Shown here: positions 32,170 to 42,148 of the stretch, one piece after another
Layout: each line of letters opens with the position of its first letter
Numbering within the stretch: the stretch's first letter is position 1
NCBI RefSeq assembly: GCF_000001735.4
Contig: NC_003076.8
Location: 186,001 to 250,000 of the forward strand
Direction of reading: 5' to 3'
Length of the DNA: 64,000 nt
DNA from: Arabidopsis thaliana
Lineage: Eukaryota; Streptophyta; Magnoliopsida; Brassicales; Brassicaceae
Notes under the pieces: generated by a model
The model's database searches: none
What the model saw: only the letters and a program-made list of their open reading frames with translations
What the model was told of the DNA's origin: nothing
Position numbers and translations under genes: made by a program

Positions 32170-34245
32170 TTATCTACCACTGATTAAAGAAGTTGAAGAA
32201 ATTCTGGTGAGAGACGAAGATGTGTGTGAGTGTGAGCTCGAAGCCCTATCCGACGAAATGTATCCGACGAGTTTCGATCCTAAATCTGTTCTTGAAGAAT
32301 CTGAATATCCCCAATTGTCGTGAATCTCAGGAACATCTTCGTCTCTGTTCAGGTACCTGAGCACCATTCTCATCAGCGGCCGAGATTCCGGTTTGTGGTG
32401 ACAACAGAGCAAACCGACGGCGAGAGCTAGCCTTGCCTCTCCTTCGTCGTAACCAGATCCGAGTCTCGGGTCGATCGCACTGAGGATCTCACCGCTCGCT
32501 TGTAGCTCCATAACCCAGTCGGCTATAAAGAAGGTCCCAGAGTCCGTCGGTTTCCTCCCGGAGACGATCTCTAACAGCAAAACGCCAAACGCGAAAACGT
32601 CGGAAGCTGATGAGGAGTTTCCGTTGCGGGCTAGCTCCGGCGCCATATATCCAATCGTGCCGACGACTACGGTGGTGCACGATTGAGATCCGCGTTCGTA
32701 AAGCCTCGCGAGTCCAAAGTCTCCCAATCTAGGATTCATATCGGAGTCAATCAGAACATTGCTAGGTTTCACGTCTCTGTGAATCACGATCTGTTCCCAT
32801 TCTTCGTGGAGATACAACAAACCAGACGCGATTCCTTTAGCGATTTGAAAACGCGCGTTCCACGACAAAACGGCTCCGCTTCTTCTCGGTTTACTGTAAA
32901 GCAGCGAGTCCAAGCTTCCGTTGGGAATATAATCGTAGATCAACAAGAGATCGTTTCTGTGTTTACACCATCCTTGGAGGTTCACCAGATTCTTATGCCT
33001 TAATCTCCCCAAACTCTCAATCTCCGCGACAAATTCTCGAACACCTTGCATGCTATTTGGGGTTATCTTCTTCACTGCGATTTGATCAGACGATGATCTG
33101 ATGTTTCCTCTGTAAACAATTCCGAATCCTCCGGTTCCGACAACCCTATTCTCCTTGAATCCCTCAGTAGCCTTGTAGAGGTCTCTGTATCGAAATCTGT
33201 GAGGATGATCGATTTCCCAATCTTCTAGAATCTCTTCTTGCTGCATTCGTTTTTTGTACATCATGAAGAGGAACAGCAACACCAACATGATCGATATAAC
33301 AGTCGATAAAGCCACGATAAGAGCGATGACCTTACCATTGTAACCTCTCTTCTTCGCCTTATTCGGAGGCGGAGGAGGAAGTTGGGAGATGTCGAGCATA
33401 GCTGCAAGTGGATGTTCTCCACCGCTTGCGAAACTCCAACCCATGACGTAATGAGCACTCGATTGTCCGTGTCTCCCAGTCGCTGCTGTGAATCCGACGA
33501 ACATTTCGTCTACGACAATATCTGACAGTTTTGGAACCTCTCGTGAGATCAAGGGGATTCTTGGTTTATATCCCAATCTGGTTGGGTAAACAGTGAGGTT
33601 AAGCGTTTTGGTTGGTCCGTGATAATCCAAGAAGACTTGGATTGGCTCGCCGCTCACCAGTTGGAATTCCTCTTTCTGACTATCGTTGTTGTTGAAGTAA
33701 GCCACTGGTTCTTGGACATCTGAAGAGAGACTGTTGAAATTTAGACCGATGTGGTTGCCTATTCGATTTGTTCCGTCTTTGAATCCTTGTACCGTATCGA
33801 ACTCCACAGCGAAAACGTGATTGCTCGAATTCCCGTCGTTTCTTTCGTTGAGAAGCCCCATGTACTGCTCGGGATCCGCATCTGTACGGTTTGGGGTTGG
33901 AGAGAGTGTGAATGTGAAGCCGAAACCTCCGTTGCTTGTTGAGCTTGAAGGGATTATGAAGATGAAAGAAGTGCTAAAGGAACGAACCGTCGTATTGGTG
34001 GAGTTACTGTCGAGCAATCTCACCGGTTTATGGTAGAAAGCGGTACCAACAACGTCCGAGTTTCGATCGGTGAGCCTCAAAAGTCCGTTGGATGTGATGG
34101 TTGAATCTCCTTGCATATGAATTTCTGATTGGTTTCCTTTGAAACCGTGGAAAATGAACTCTGTTGTCGTCTCTGTTGTTGCTACATGAGCTCTAACAAG
34201 GAAGAGCACCAACAAGAGAGAGACCATGGATTTTGCTCTGCCCAT
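32170..34245 (-). CDS. LECRKA4.3: L-type lectin receptor kinase A4.3 (LecRK-VI.4)
   Basis: An intronless frame. The ATG at 34243-34245 (MGRAKSMVSLLLVLFLVRAH) gives 691 residues with a clean signal peptide. The frame is open for 56 more codons upstream, but these have no ATG and contain no domain. The lectin domain has HVFAVEFDTVQGFKDGTNR and SSAHYVMGWSFASGG. A membrane helix lies near residue 320-343. The kinase has GTGGFGIVYRG, IAVKKI, HRDVKPSNVLID, DFGLARL and GTIGYMAPEL, all intact. The tail is Ser-rich. It is the most upstream of the cluster, head-to-head with the SPC24-like gene at a distance of 1.1 kb. Confidence 0.94.
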   Translation of the reverse strand: MGRAKSMVSLLLVLFLVRAHVATTETTTEFIFHGFKGNQSEIHMQGDSTITSNGLLRLTDRNSDVVGTAFYHKPVRLLDSNSTNTTVRSFSTSFIFIIPSSSTSNGGFGFTFTLSPTPNRTDADPEQYMGLLNERNDGNSSNHVFAVEFDTVQGFKDGTNRIGNHIGLNFNSLSSDVQEPVAYFNNNDSQKEEFQLVSGEPIQVFLDYHGPTKTLNLTVYPTRLGYKPRIPLISREVPKLSDIVVDEMFVGFTAATGRHGQSSAHYVMGWSFASGGEHPLAAMLDISQLPPPPPNKAKKRGYNGKVIALIVALSTVISIMLVLLFLFMMYKKRMQQEEILEDWEIDHPHRFRYRDLYKATEGFKENRVVGTGGFGIVYRGNIRSSSDQIAVKKITPNSMQGVREFVAEIESLGRLRHKNLVNLQGWCKHRNDLLLIYDYIPNGSLDSLLYSKPRRSGAVLSWNARFQIAKGIASGLLYLHEEWEQIVIHRDVKPSNVLIDSDMNPRLGDFGLARLYERGSQSCTTVVVGTIGYMAPELARNGNSSSASDVFAFGVLLLEIVSGRKPTDSGTFFIADWVMELQASGEILSAIDPRLGSGYDEGEARLALAVGLLCCHHKPESRPLMRMVLRYLNRDEDVPEIHDNWGYSDSSRTDLGSKLVGYISSDRASSSHSHTSSSLTRISSTSLISGR

Positions 34246-34564
34246 AAGTGATCGATAGGGATAAGAGGGATAACCAAAAACAAAATTGAGGTAGGAAAGT
34301 GAAACAAAAACAGAAATAACGGCTTTGGGAGATGACAACAGAAGATGATTCTTAGAAGGAGAAGTGAGTTTGGTTTCTCTTACAGATTGTCGATGATCGA
34401 GATGAAGAAGCAAAGAAGACAGAGAGAGAAAAAAAATGTCAACAACTTCCTAACTTGCAGGTTTTTGATAAATAGTAAAATGATACATTGTAGGATGCTC
34501 TATAATTAAGGGAAAGTATCTTTTATTGTTATAAAGTCCAAATGGAAGTAGCATAGATAGGGCT

Positions 34565-34695
34565 GACTTTGACAAAGTCCAAATTAACTTGGAATTTCCT
34601 GATACTTTACACATTGGGTGTGAAAGAAAGGAGACGAGATATTAAATAAGTCATTTGGACTGAGGACATTGTGCGACTTCAACTATCAAAGATCA
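34565..34695 (-). promoter_or_regulatory. Conserved LecRK upstream block, A4.3 copy
   Basis: GACTTTGACAAAGTCC (34565-34580) and GGACATTGTGCGACTTC followed by AACTATCAAAG (34664-34691). It is about 320 bp before the start codon and shares words and their order with the other two copies. Confidence 0.55.
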
Positions 34696-34804
34696 AATAA
34701 GATCTTTGGAGAGGGGATTAAGTGAGTCACAATGCTTATAGTAACATAGTAACATGAGTGCAGTAAGTTTTCGAATTTCAACGCGCTTTATTTTCATAGT
34801 TTAG

Positions 34805-34888
34805 TTTGTTTGACTGTCTTTTATATAATCCCCCACATGCAATATGTTTGTTTGACTGTCATTTATATAATCCCTCACATGCAATATG
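34805..34888. repeat. Two-copy 42-bp tandem repeat
   Basis: The units 34805-34846 and 34847-34888 differ at only 2 of 42 positions. Each contains TTTGTTTGACTGTC and TATATAATCC. A recent local duplication. Confidence 0.9.
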
Positions 34889-35060
34889 TTAGTTAATGAT
34901 CTAAGCATTGCTCGTGAGATCAAAACGAGTTCATCGACTCGATTAGTAAGAGAAAAAGTCGTTGTGGATTTGACTTGGTAGAAGTACATGTAGCATACTA
35001 GCATTTGTTCGTTGTTGATTTATTTTATTACAGTACAACGCCTTAGCATTAAAGCATACA

Positions 35061-35220
35061 AGATCACGTCACGTGAGATGGCGTAACTAGGGGATGCCAG
35101 ATAAATATAATGTCTGAATGTCAGGTCAGCTTCATTTAATTGGTTATGGGCTTTTTTCTAAATCATTCATTCACGAGGTGAAATAAGCCCAATGGGCTGA
35201 TCCCACGTTTGAAATAGTTT
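35061..35220. repeat. Duplicated flank, copy 2, with site II element
   Basis: The counterpart of 31909-32100: AGATCACGTCA at 35061-35071, then CGTGAGA, ATGGGCTTTTTT and GCCCAATGGGC (35187-35197). TGGGCT at 35193-35198 is a TCP-type site II core, common before genes active in dividing cells. It lies 170 bp before the SPC24-like ATG. Confidence 0.45.
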
Positions 35221-35366
35221 ATACTTTCTCAAATTAAATCGGTCCGTTAAAGTTAAACCAAATCTAGATAATTTTTCCCTCTGATTTTGAATTTTTCTGA
35301 CGGTTTGGGGATATTAGCGCAGAATTGGAGCTAGGTTAGTGGATTGTTCATTGTCCGGTGTCGGAG

Positions 35367-36356
35367 ATGAGAGATCAGTCGAGGAATTTCGAAATGGTAA
35401 TTTCATGGGGAGATGAATTGATCCATGTTTTGGATGATAGGAAAGGATTTGACGTGTTGGTACAAACTCTCGAGCAACTGAGAGCTATTCCATTCTCCTG
35501 CGACGAAGATTTTAAAGAGATACATGAATCTCTCCAAGGTTGAATGCCTTCTTAAATTGGGTTGATGTGTGTTTGATTAAGTGGTGAATTTAATTTTGTT
35601 GCGCAGATTTGCAGAAGAAACTCGATGTTTGCAAGGAGAAGACAGATGAGGCAAATTCAGAGATTGCGGATGAAGAAGAAATTGAGCGTCTTCAGAAAGA
35701 GCTTGATGAAGAGCTAGAACTAGAGTGCAAGCTGAAGGAGGAGCTTAGATACGTATTTCACTGAACTGAGCTTAAACATCTCGTCCGTTGATTCAATGTC
35801 ATGACTAATTTTGGTTTTTGTCGACACATTCATAGCTGATGAACTCAAAGACCTGAATTCTCAGGAGGCATTATTTGAAGAGCACAGATTAGCTATAAAG
35901 AGGAACAAGCGGGACCAGTTGAGAACCGAGTAAGATTTTGACGAATCCGCTTTTTAGTCTTTTTTGGGCTTCATATTTCCGTCTTTATGTTGTTTGAATG
36001 TTCATATTTACTTGTTAGATTTAACAAGTAGTGATTTTGCTTATGCTCTATTTTTTGTTCTTTGCAGGACAAAGCTTCCTATGTATGCTTCTGTCACTCG
36101 AGTTATACCAAACATTGATGATTCATTGAAGACCTCAGGCTGTATCCTTTTGCTTTAAACAAATTTCTATCTACTTTGTGAACTTTCTAAATTTAAATCT
36201 CGTTCAACCTTGTCCTAAGGGTTTTTAATCCTTAATACGACAGATATGGTTGGTCGAGACAAAAGGCTAATGGACAAGTTCGAATTCGATTCAAACAAGA
36301 GTACTTCTGTCTACGAGACATGTAATGGTATTTGGGATATTATAAACAGGCAATAG
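35367..36356 (+). CDS. SPC24-like kinetochore protein (MUN paralog), model uncertain
   Basis: The exons are 35367-35538, 35607-35752, 35865-35929, 36068-36141 and 36244-36356, giving 189 residues. The N-terminal two thirds are a Glu/Lys-rich coiled coil (KKLDVCKEKTDEANSEIADE onward). The C-terminal part, LPMYASVTRVIPNIDDSLK then SGYMVGRDKRLMDKFEFD, matches the globular end of plant SPC24, as I recall it from MUN (AT3G08880), a subunit of the NDC80 kinetochore complex. Two oddities follow. The obvious acceptor for intron 2 (TCATAG, exon from 35836) leads to a stop after eight codons, so the in-frame model must use a weaker acceptor (35861-35864) that drops about ten coiled-coil residues. Intron 4 is U12-type. 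The gene may be a functional paralog or one that is decaying. The function is inferred from similarity only. Confidence 0.68.
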
Positions 36357-36759
36357 ACAGCCTTAACAACCAAACCGCCTTTGTTTATGATTCGTTAGAT
36401 GTAAAAAGCTTCATGGCCTCTGTACTATGAACAATATCTGATGTTATGAGTTCCTTTTTTGTTCTTGTTGAATACCTCTCTGTAGGTATCAGTGCTTAAC
36501 TTTTTTTTTTTTTTTATCTACTGTAACCTTTAGCCTCCAAAATCTTCAGAAACATATCTAAATATTGGATGTTGAAAAAGAATGCATCTTATATTTATCT
36601 ATTTGTGCAGATTGTTGCAAATCCAGTCTTAACGTGTAGAACGAATTGGAGAGGAGCAAATTCTGACTGGTAAGCAGTTTCTGATTTCCCATACATTTCA
36701 GTGCATTGAATTATCTTAGGAATTCTAAGGATAATTCCTAAGGATTTTTGATTCAAATC
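36357..36759. other. Convergent 3' spacer
   Basis: A 403-bp spacer between the stop codons of the SPC24-like gene (+) and OSH1 (-), probably filled by both 3' UTRs. It includes a poly-T run (36501-36515). Confidence 0.5.
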
Positions 36760-37852
36760 TTAGTGATTGGAATAGCAAACTTGGGGACTGTTACTTAGCT
36801 TCTCCACTGAACTATTGGACCTGCTTAGTGTCTCCACCGAACTGTTGAGGATCCTGCACGCTTCTGGTACTTGGTTACTTCCATAAGCATTGCATACATA
36901 CATGACAAAGTTCTGGTAGTTCTGTTCACCAAAGACATATAAATGAAAAGTTTTCTTTCTCCTTTGATCTTGAAAGTTATTAGCTTAATTTATAGGACTA
37001 ACCTCTTGAAGTGGTAGGTTATTCACAACCACCCATGGTACAAATCTATGTGCTGGATAAAGTTCAGAAGTTTCTTCAGCATACCTCTGTTCAAGCTGCA
37101 CATTGTCACATAGATGTCATTTTTTCTTGCTTATTATATGTTTAGCTTTCCTGTTGTGGCTGTATAAGTTAACTAATGTTCTCTCCTCTGAGCAGGATTT
37201 ACCTGGTTTCCGTATCCGTTAATGTAACAATCAACCGCTGCTCTGCTCAATCCAACCATTTCTAAACAATCAGCCCATTTTTCAAGTTTGTTCTCCAAGA
37301 CTAGCTGTTCCGTACAGTAGATGTATCCAAAATGCTTCATCTGCAAGTGACATAGGCAGAGCACATATAATTCACATTAACAGTCAAAGCCTCTATATGG
37401 TAATCTTACTGCATAAATCCAAGAAGATTTTGGTAGCTTTTACCGTTTAAGAGACTTACCACATCAGGGTATGCGTTTATTGCACAGGCATGAATTGCGT
37501 TGAGCGCACACTCAGCTTCTCCGTGCTGAAAACAAAGCAACAGTCAAATGCTATGTCCTAATTCTATGATGTACAATGCAAGTGAGACATAGCAAGAAGA
37601 GTCCAAGACCTGGCAGAGAATGGTTCCATCTGGTCTGATAGCGGCGTTGCCCCATGGAACGAGCTGGAGATCAATGGATGAGATTAAGCCGGTTTCGAAG
37701 ATCTTAGGCAAGCGGTTGACGATGAATTCTGCACAGAAGGGGCATAGAGCTTCGTAGTATAAACTTAGTGTAACTTTCTGGCTTGAAGACAGAGATAAGA
37801 GGCAGAAGAAGATTGTGCAACTTGTGATGCAAAGCCTCTGATATGATGCCAT
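36760..37852 (-). CDS. OSH1: GILT-family thiol reductase OSH1
   Basis: The exons in transcript order are 37852-37610, 37525-37460, 37340-37203, 37095-37003 and 36921-36760, giving 233 residues. A signal peptide (MASYQRLCITSCTIFFCLLS) is followed by the thioredoxin-like active site CPFC in YYEALCPFCAEF. Next comes the GILT signature region with CQHGEAECALNAIHACAI, which contains the CQHG-x2-EC motif, assembled across the exon 1/2 junction. GILT enzymes reduce disulfides in secretory or lysosomal compartments. Plant OSH1 (OAS HIGH ACCUMULATION 1) was named from a mutant with raised O-acetylserine. All family Cys that I can locate are present. The frame upstream of 37852 has no ATG. Confidence 0.94.
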
Positions 37853-38248
37853 TGGTGGAAACAAGAAGAAGAGGAAGATTGCAGAGAATTGTTTTTGACT
37901 CTTGCTTTATTCTTGTGTCTCATTAAACAAGGAAAGTAAGACATAAAACTGTTTCTTATTACTTTCAGTGATTCGTTGATGCTTTATTATTGTTTAAAGG
38001 CATCTTGGGCGTTTTGGCGTTGAAACAATTGTTGCGGCGTTGTTTGATTTAACTGAAAACGGCACGTAGTTAGTTTTCGGAATATCAAAACGACATGATG
38101 TTTAATCGCTGGGTTGGGTCAGTCACACTTCGTCTTCCACATCTAATCCACCTGAGCTTACTGAGTCGGAACAACATCAGCCAATAAAGCCCTGAACCCT
38201 AATTTTCTTTTGGCTTTGGCTGGAGAACGACTGTATGTGTGTTCAACA
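37853..38248. other. Divergent promoter between OSH1 and TIC56
   Basis: A compact 396-bp spacer that must hold both promoters and leaders. No TATA box is evident. Confidence 0.5.
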
Positions 38249-40620
38249 ATGTCGTCGATGAACTTCAATCCATTTCAAAACTGGTTCGAGAAACCACCGA
38301 ACCCAGTCCCGTCCATCAACTTCGTCTCGCTCGCTGATTCCTTCTTTCCCAAGTCGCAGTCTCCGAATTTCGCTTCGATTGGACTTCCAAAATTCTCAAA
38401 GAAGTCCCCAAAACCCGAAACAGCAGGAACCGACGAACCAGGACCGTACAAGCAAATAGCAGAGCAGTTCTTATGGGAGTGTGAGAACATACCGGATTAC
38501 AGGCACACTCCAGAAGTGGATAAGCTTCTCAACGAAGATCCAGTTTTCGAGAAGAAGGAGAATCCGAGCACAGAAGAGATTGAAGCTGAGCAGAAATGGT
38601 GGGAGAGTTTTCGAGCGAGTCCTGTGGTTCAGTTTATGACTCGCGCCGAGGAGATTGCCGACGATATGAACAAGATGGAGCTCGAGGATAACGACACGCC
38701 TTATCGGAAAGAAGACAAGGATTACTGGAGAGCCATTCCTCATGTCCCGGGCTTTGACGGGAGGCCCATGCCTAGGAAGGCGATCAAATCAAAGGAAGAG
38801 AGTGATGATAAGTTTTGGGATTTCATGAAACAGTTTCTCTTCGGCCTCTGGGGTTTCCGTCAACGTCCTTACCCGCCTGGTCGACCCATTGATGTGGCTC
38901 AGGCTATTGGTTACAAACGGCTCGAGAAGCGCTATTATGACTGTAAGTGCCTTCGTTTGCTTAACCATAGTGTGATATCTTGGTGAAATGATTTTGACTC
39001 TCCCATGTCATGATGTTTCTGAATCGTTAAGGGAGCATATTCAAGTGTTTCTGGATCGTTAAGACATTACCGGGTTGCTTCATATTGATGTTGTTTCTGT
39101 GTTTGTGGGATTTGATCCATATTCTGTGTTTATGAGTTAGTAGGTGGCTATCATGATTCAGTGAGAGGCTCTGGATTCCAAGCTCTTGTTGTTCTTAATG
39201 TTGTTAAATTGTATAGTCATAGTTTCTTGTCTATGCGCGAGTTTATATGGTTCCACATTTTATCTTGTTTATGTTCTGCATGAAGGTCCAAGCTTGTGCC
39301 TGTTGTTGAATTGCAGGAATATGATGAAAGTGGTATGCTTTTTTGTGGGTTCCTTTGTGTTGGATCATAACCTTTTGTTTGTTCTCCTATGATTTAAAAT
39401 TGTAGTCATAATGAAGACTGGTGGTTGGTGGTATAAAGACCGACTTGGCCGTTCTAGAGGCCCTTGTGAGATTATAACCCTTAAGACGGCTTATGGAGCT
39501 GGAATAATTGACAGAGATACTTTCATTTGGGGCGAGGACATGGATGAATGGGCGCCTATTCACATGGTTTACGGTTTGGAACCTGCAATTGCAACTTGGG
39601 AAGGTCTGTCTATGGGATAATTTGAAATCTCGGATGAATCTGATCATTGAAGAATTACAATTTTGCCTCCTATATATATGACTTCATTGTTGGTTTTATT
39701 GGCTCGTTTCTTTCTTGTTCAGTGAGGCTTGGTGCAGCGGCAACGGCTTTCCTACACAAACTCCAGAAGGGAATTCCACCGTGGGTTCCATTAAAGGGAC
39801 GAGAGCCAAAAACATACAAGCAGCTTCAAAAAGAAGCTATTGAGAGTAAGAAACGCGACATGGCAGTGCTTGAAGCAAATGGTGGCGTTTGGCCTGGAGT
39901 CAGAACTCCCAGCCACGCTCTGTTTCTCTGGGCCAGTGGGTCTGAGTTAACAACTGTACTGGAATCTGATCACATGCCGAACAAGTTCATCCCCAAACAA
40001 CTACGGTATTAAACTAAAGGCCCTTTATACACCATTGACTGTTTAGCCGCAATTGGATTTGATTCTTCTCTCGAAACATGTGCTTTTGATTGTAGACTAG
40101 AGTTGGCCAAAGTAATACCAGGGTTAAGGCCATGGGAAGTGATAAGTATCGAGCAAGCTATGGATCAGATCAGCTATGGTGGAGAGTGGTACCGTGAGCC
40201 GCTTGGTACCTACACCACTGGTCCTCCTTATATCAGAGAGTGGAATAGGAGTGTCATGGTAAGTTTCCTCTCCTTTCTTCTGATTTCACAAACAACAAAC
40301 TTTTAAACACTCACTGTATCTTTGTGATAAATTGATTCATCTTTTCTCTTCCGTTTCTTGCTTTCTGTTTGCAGAGGCTATTCCGGATTTTCTACAACCT
40401 GAGTGTTCGAGTAGGCCAGAAGCTGGAGAGGACAGTCCCGGGTTTTGACACTATAATGGACAAAGTTCAGAAAGATTATGACAAAAGGATTGCTCGGAGG
40501 ATGAAGCGGAGAGAGGAGGAGCTGAGAGAAGAGGACCTGAAGCATTATTCCGGCCGTACCGATGAAGATGAGGAGGAGGAAGAGGAGGAGGACGACGATA
40601 GCAACTCCAAAAAAGATTGA
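38249..40620 (+). CDS. TIC56: Plastid inner-envelope translocon component TIC56
   Basis: The exons are 38249-38942, 39406-39603, 39723-40005, 40096-40258 and 40375-40620, giving 527 residues. Exon 2 encodes a GYF-like module (GGWWYKDRLGRSRGPCEIIT, then IWGEDMDEWAPIHMVYGLEP). The C terminus is extremely acidic, with a Glu/Asp run at 40557-40600. The N terminus is Ser/Pro/Phe-rich. TIC56 belongs to the 1-MDa TIC complex with TIC20, TIC100 and TIC214, needed for import of photosynthetic precursors and for chloroplast biogenesis. Upstream in-frame codons from 38210 have no ATG, so the start is the ATG at 38249. The gene lies head-to-head with OSH1. Confidence 0.95.
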
Positions 40621-42148
40621 AGCAAAGTCTTCACCAGGTGGATGACAACAAGCAAAACATCCTGTTGTTTATGAATTCTTCGCCAGCAATGTCGGTGTGT
40701 GGTTGATCTGGTTATCGCATTTAGGTACACACCACATGGTTTTGGGCGTCTCCTGTAACATGGTTTGTTTGTTTTCTACCTGTTTTAAACCAACGTTCGA
40801 CATTGAGAGTTTATCAGAAAAAGAGGAACTGTTTCATTAAATATTCTATGGGCTTACATGGGCTTATGAATTTATCTCGACAGACATTAAATATTCTATA
40901 AATGGGCCTCAGTTTGTAAGGCCTAACTATAGCTTTTGCGTAACAACATACCCGACCCGGTTTGTAGTGTACCGAAATGTTAAGTGGCGATACTCGATTG
41001 GTGCCCTTCGCTACAAAATTGGGATTTGTTTTTGTCCATTTTCGGTTTCGGTTCCCTGAGAGTCCCGGAAGCTCAGTGGTCGGAGTGTCGGCGTTCAATT
41101 TCTCGATGACTAATAACCCTCAAATTGTGGTTAGTTTTTCTCTCCGTCTCTCTCAATTTCATCGTCCTTGTCCAATTTTAAGCACTTGTGGTGTCGATTT
41201 CCATATCTGTTCTCTGCTAGGGTTTTAGCTGGAGTCTGAGCTATTTTGAAACTTGTTGTTTATGGATTCCAAATTGGTTGCGTTATCTTAGAGGATACTA
41301 TCTTATTAGAATGCGTATTTCTCTAGATTAGATGCATGGTGCTATAACATTCGGGATTATTTGACATTTCCTTGCTTTTGATCAGAGCATTACTACTGTG
41401 ATAAGTGTTCTTGTTAGGGTCATACAAGTATCCAATCTTGATTGTTCCCGTGCGAGGGACTTCTTCGTCATTATACAAATAAGATTCTCAATCTTTACTT
41501 AATGCTTAGTGGTTTGAAGAACCATGATGAAAAGATAAATCACTAAGGGAGAATCTGTACATGAAAAGCTTAATGGTGTTTTCATACGTCATGAACTTCT
41601 TATGGATACTCATTTTCGTACATTTGTCAGCTCTTTGTAGAACAGACAGGTCTTTGTTTGGTTAGAAATGATTTTCTACTGTTCAACATGGAATCAAAGT
41701 AAGAGCATCTCTTTTGCTTTGATGTGACAGTGATCTTGTTCTTGTTTGCTGTTCAGTTATATCCCAGTGACCAGCTTGTCCTTCTCGGTGGAAAGTGACA
41801 TACGCTTCATGCTTCTTTTACATGTTCTTCATAAACAGGTTCGTTATGCTTACTCTTTCAAGTTGGATCATAAATATTCTATGTTTAATTAGATAGGTCT
41901 GAGTTTTCACTATTTTCTTAGTTACGCATTGTTTGGCCGTAGGTTTATAGCTAGTTAGAATATACTAAAACAAAAACTTCATTGATTAAGCTTACGAAGT
42001 TATTACAAAAACCATCTTGAACACAAAGCTTACTACTACAATCTTATTAGTCCATAATGTTCAATCTAAAGCTTTTACAGAATCTTCGGGTTCTTCTGTT
42101 TTAACCCCAACATTGGTCATCTGAAAGTGAACTTATAGAGGTCCAAGT
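40621..42148. other. Convergent spacer between TIC56 and FER1
   Basis: Contains the TIC56 3' UTR up to about 40800, a possible small spliced transcript (41000-41840, separate entry), and the FER1 3' UTR from about 41960. No long coding frame that I believe. Confidence 0.45.
41106..41798 (+). CDS. Possible spliced small ORF, 21 codons
   Basis: An ATG at 41106 opens eight codons ending at a GT donor (41129/41130). A good pyrimidine-rich acceptor at 41756 continues in frame for thirteen codons to a TGA at 41796-41798, giving MTNNPQIVLYPSDQLVLLGG plus Lys. The sequence before 41106 is GC-richer than the spacer and looks like a 5' leader. An annotated non-coding RNA locus at this position would explain it equally well. 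I do not recognise the peptide. Confidence 0.25.

Larger units (their letters stand above)
34246..35366. other. Divergent spacer between LecRK A4.3 and the SPC24-like gene
   Basis: Contains the third copy of the conserved LecRK block, a 42-bp tandem repeat and the second copy of the duplicated flank with a site-II-like TGGGCT. No gene seen. Confidence 0.5.

Noticed and set aside
34246-34413. 56 extra N-terminal codons for LecRK A4.3
   Set aside because: The stretch has no ATG at its beginning, and it would place sequence ahead of a clean signal peptide that aligns with the two paralogs.
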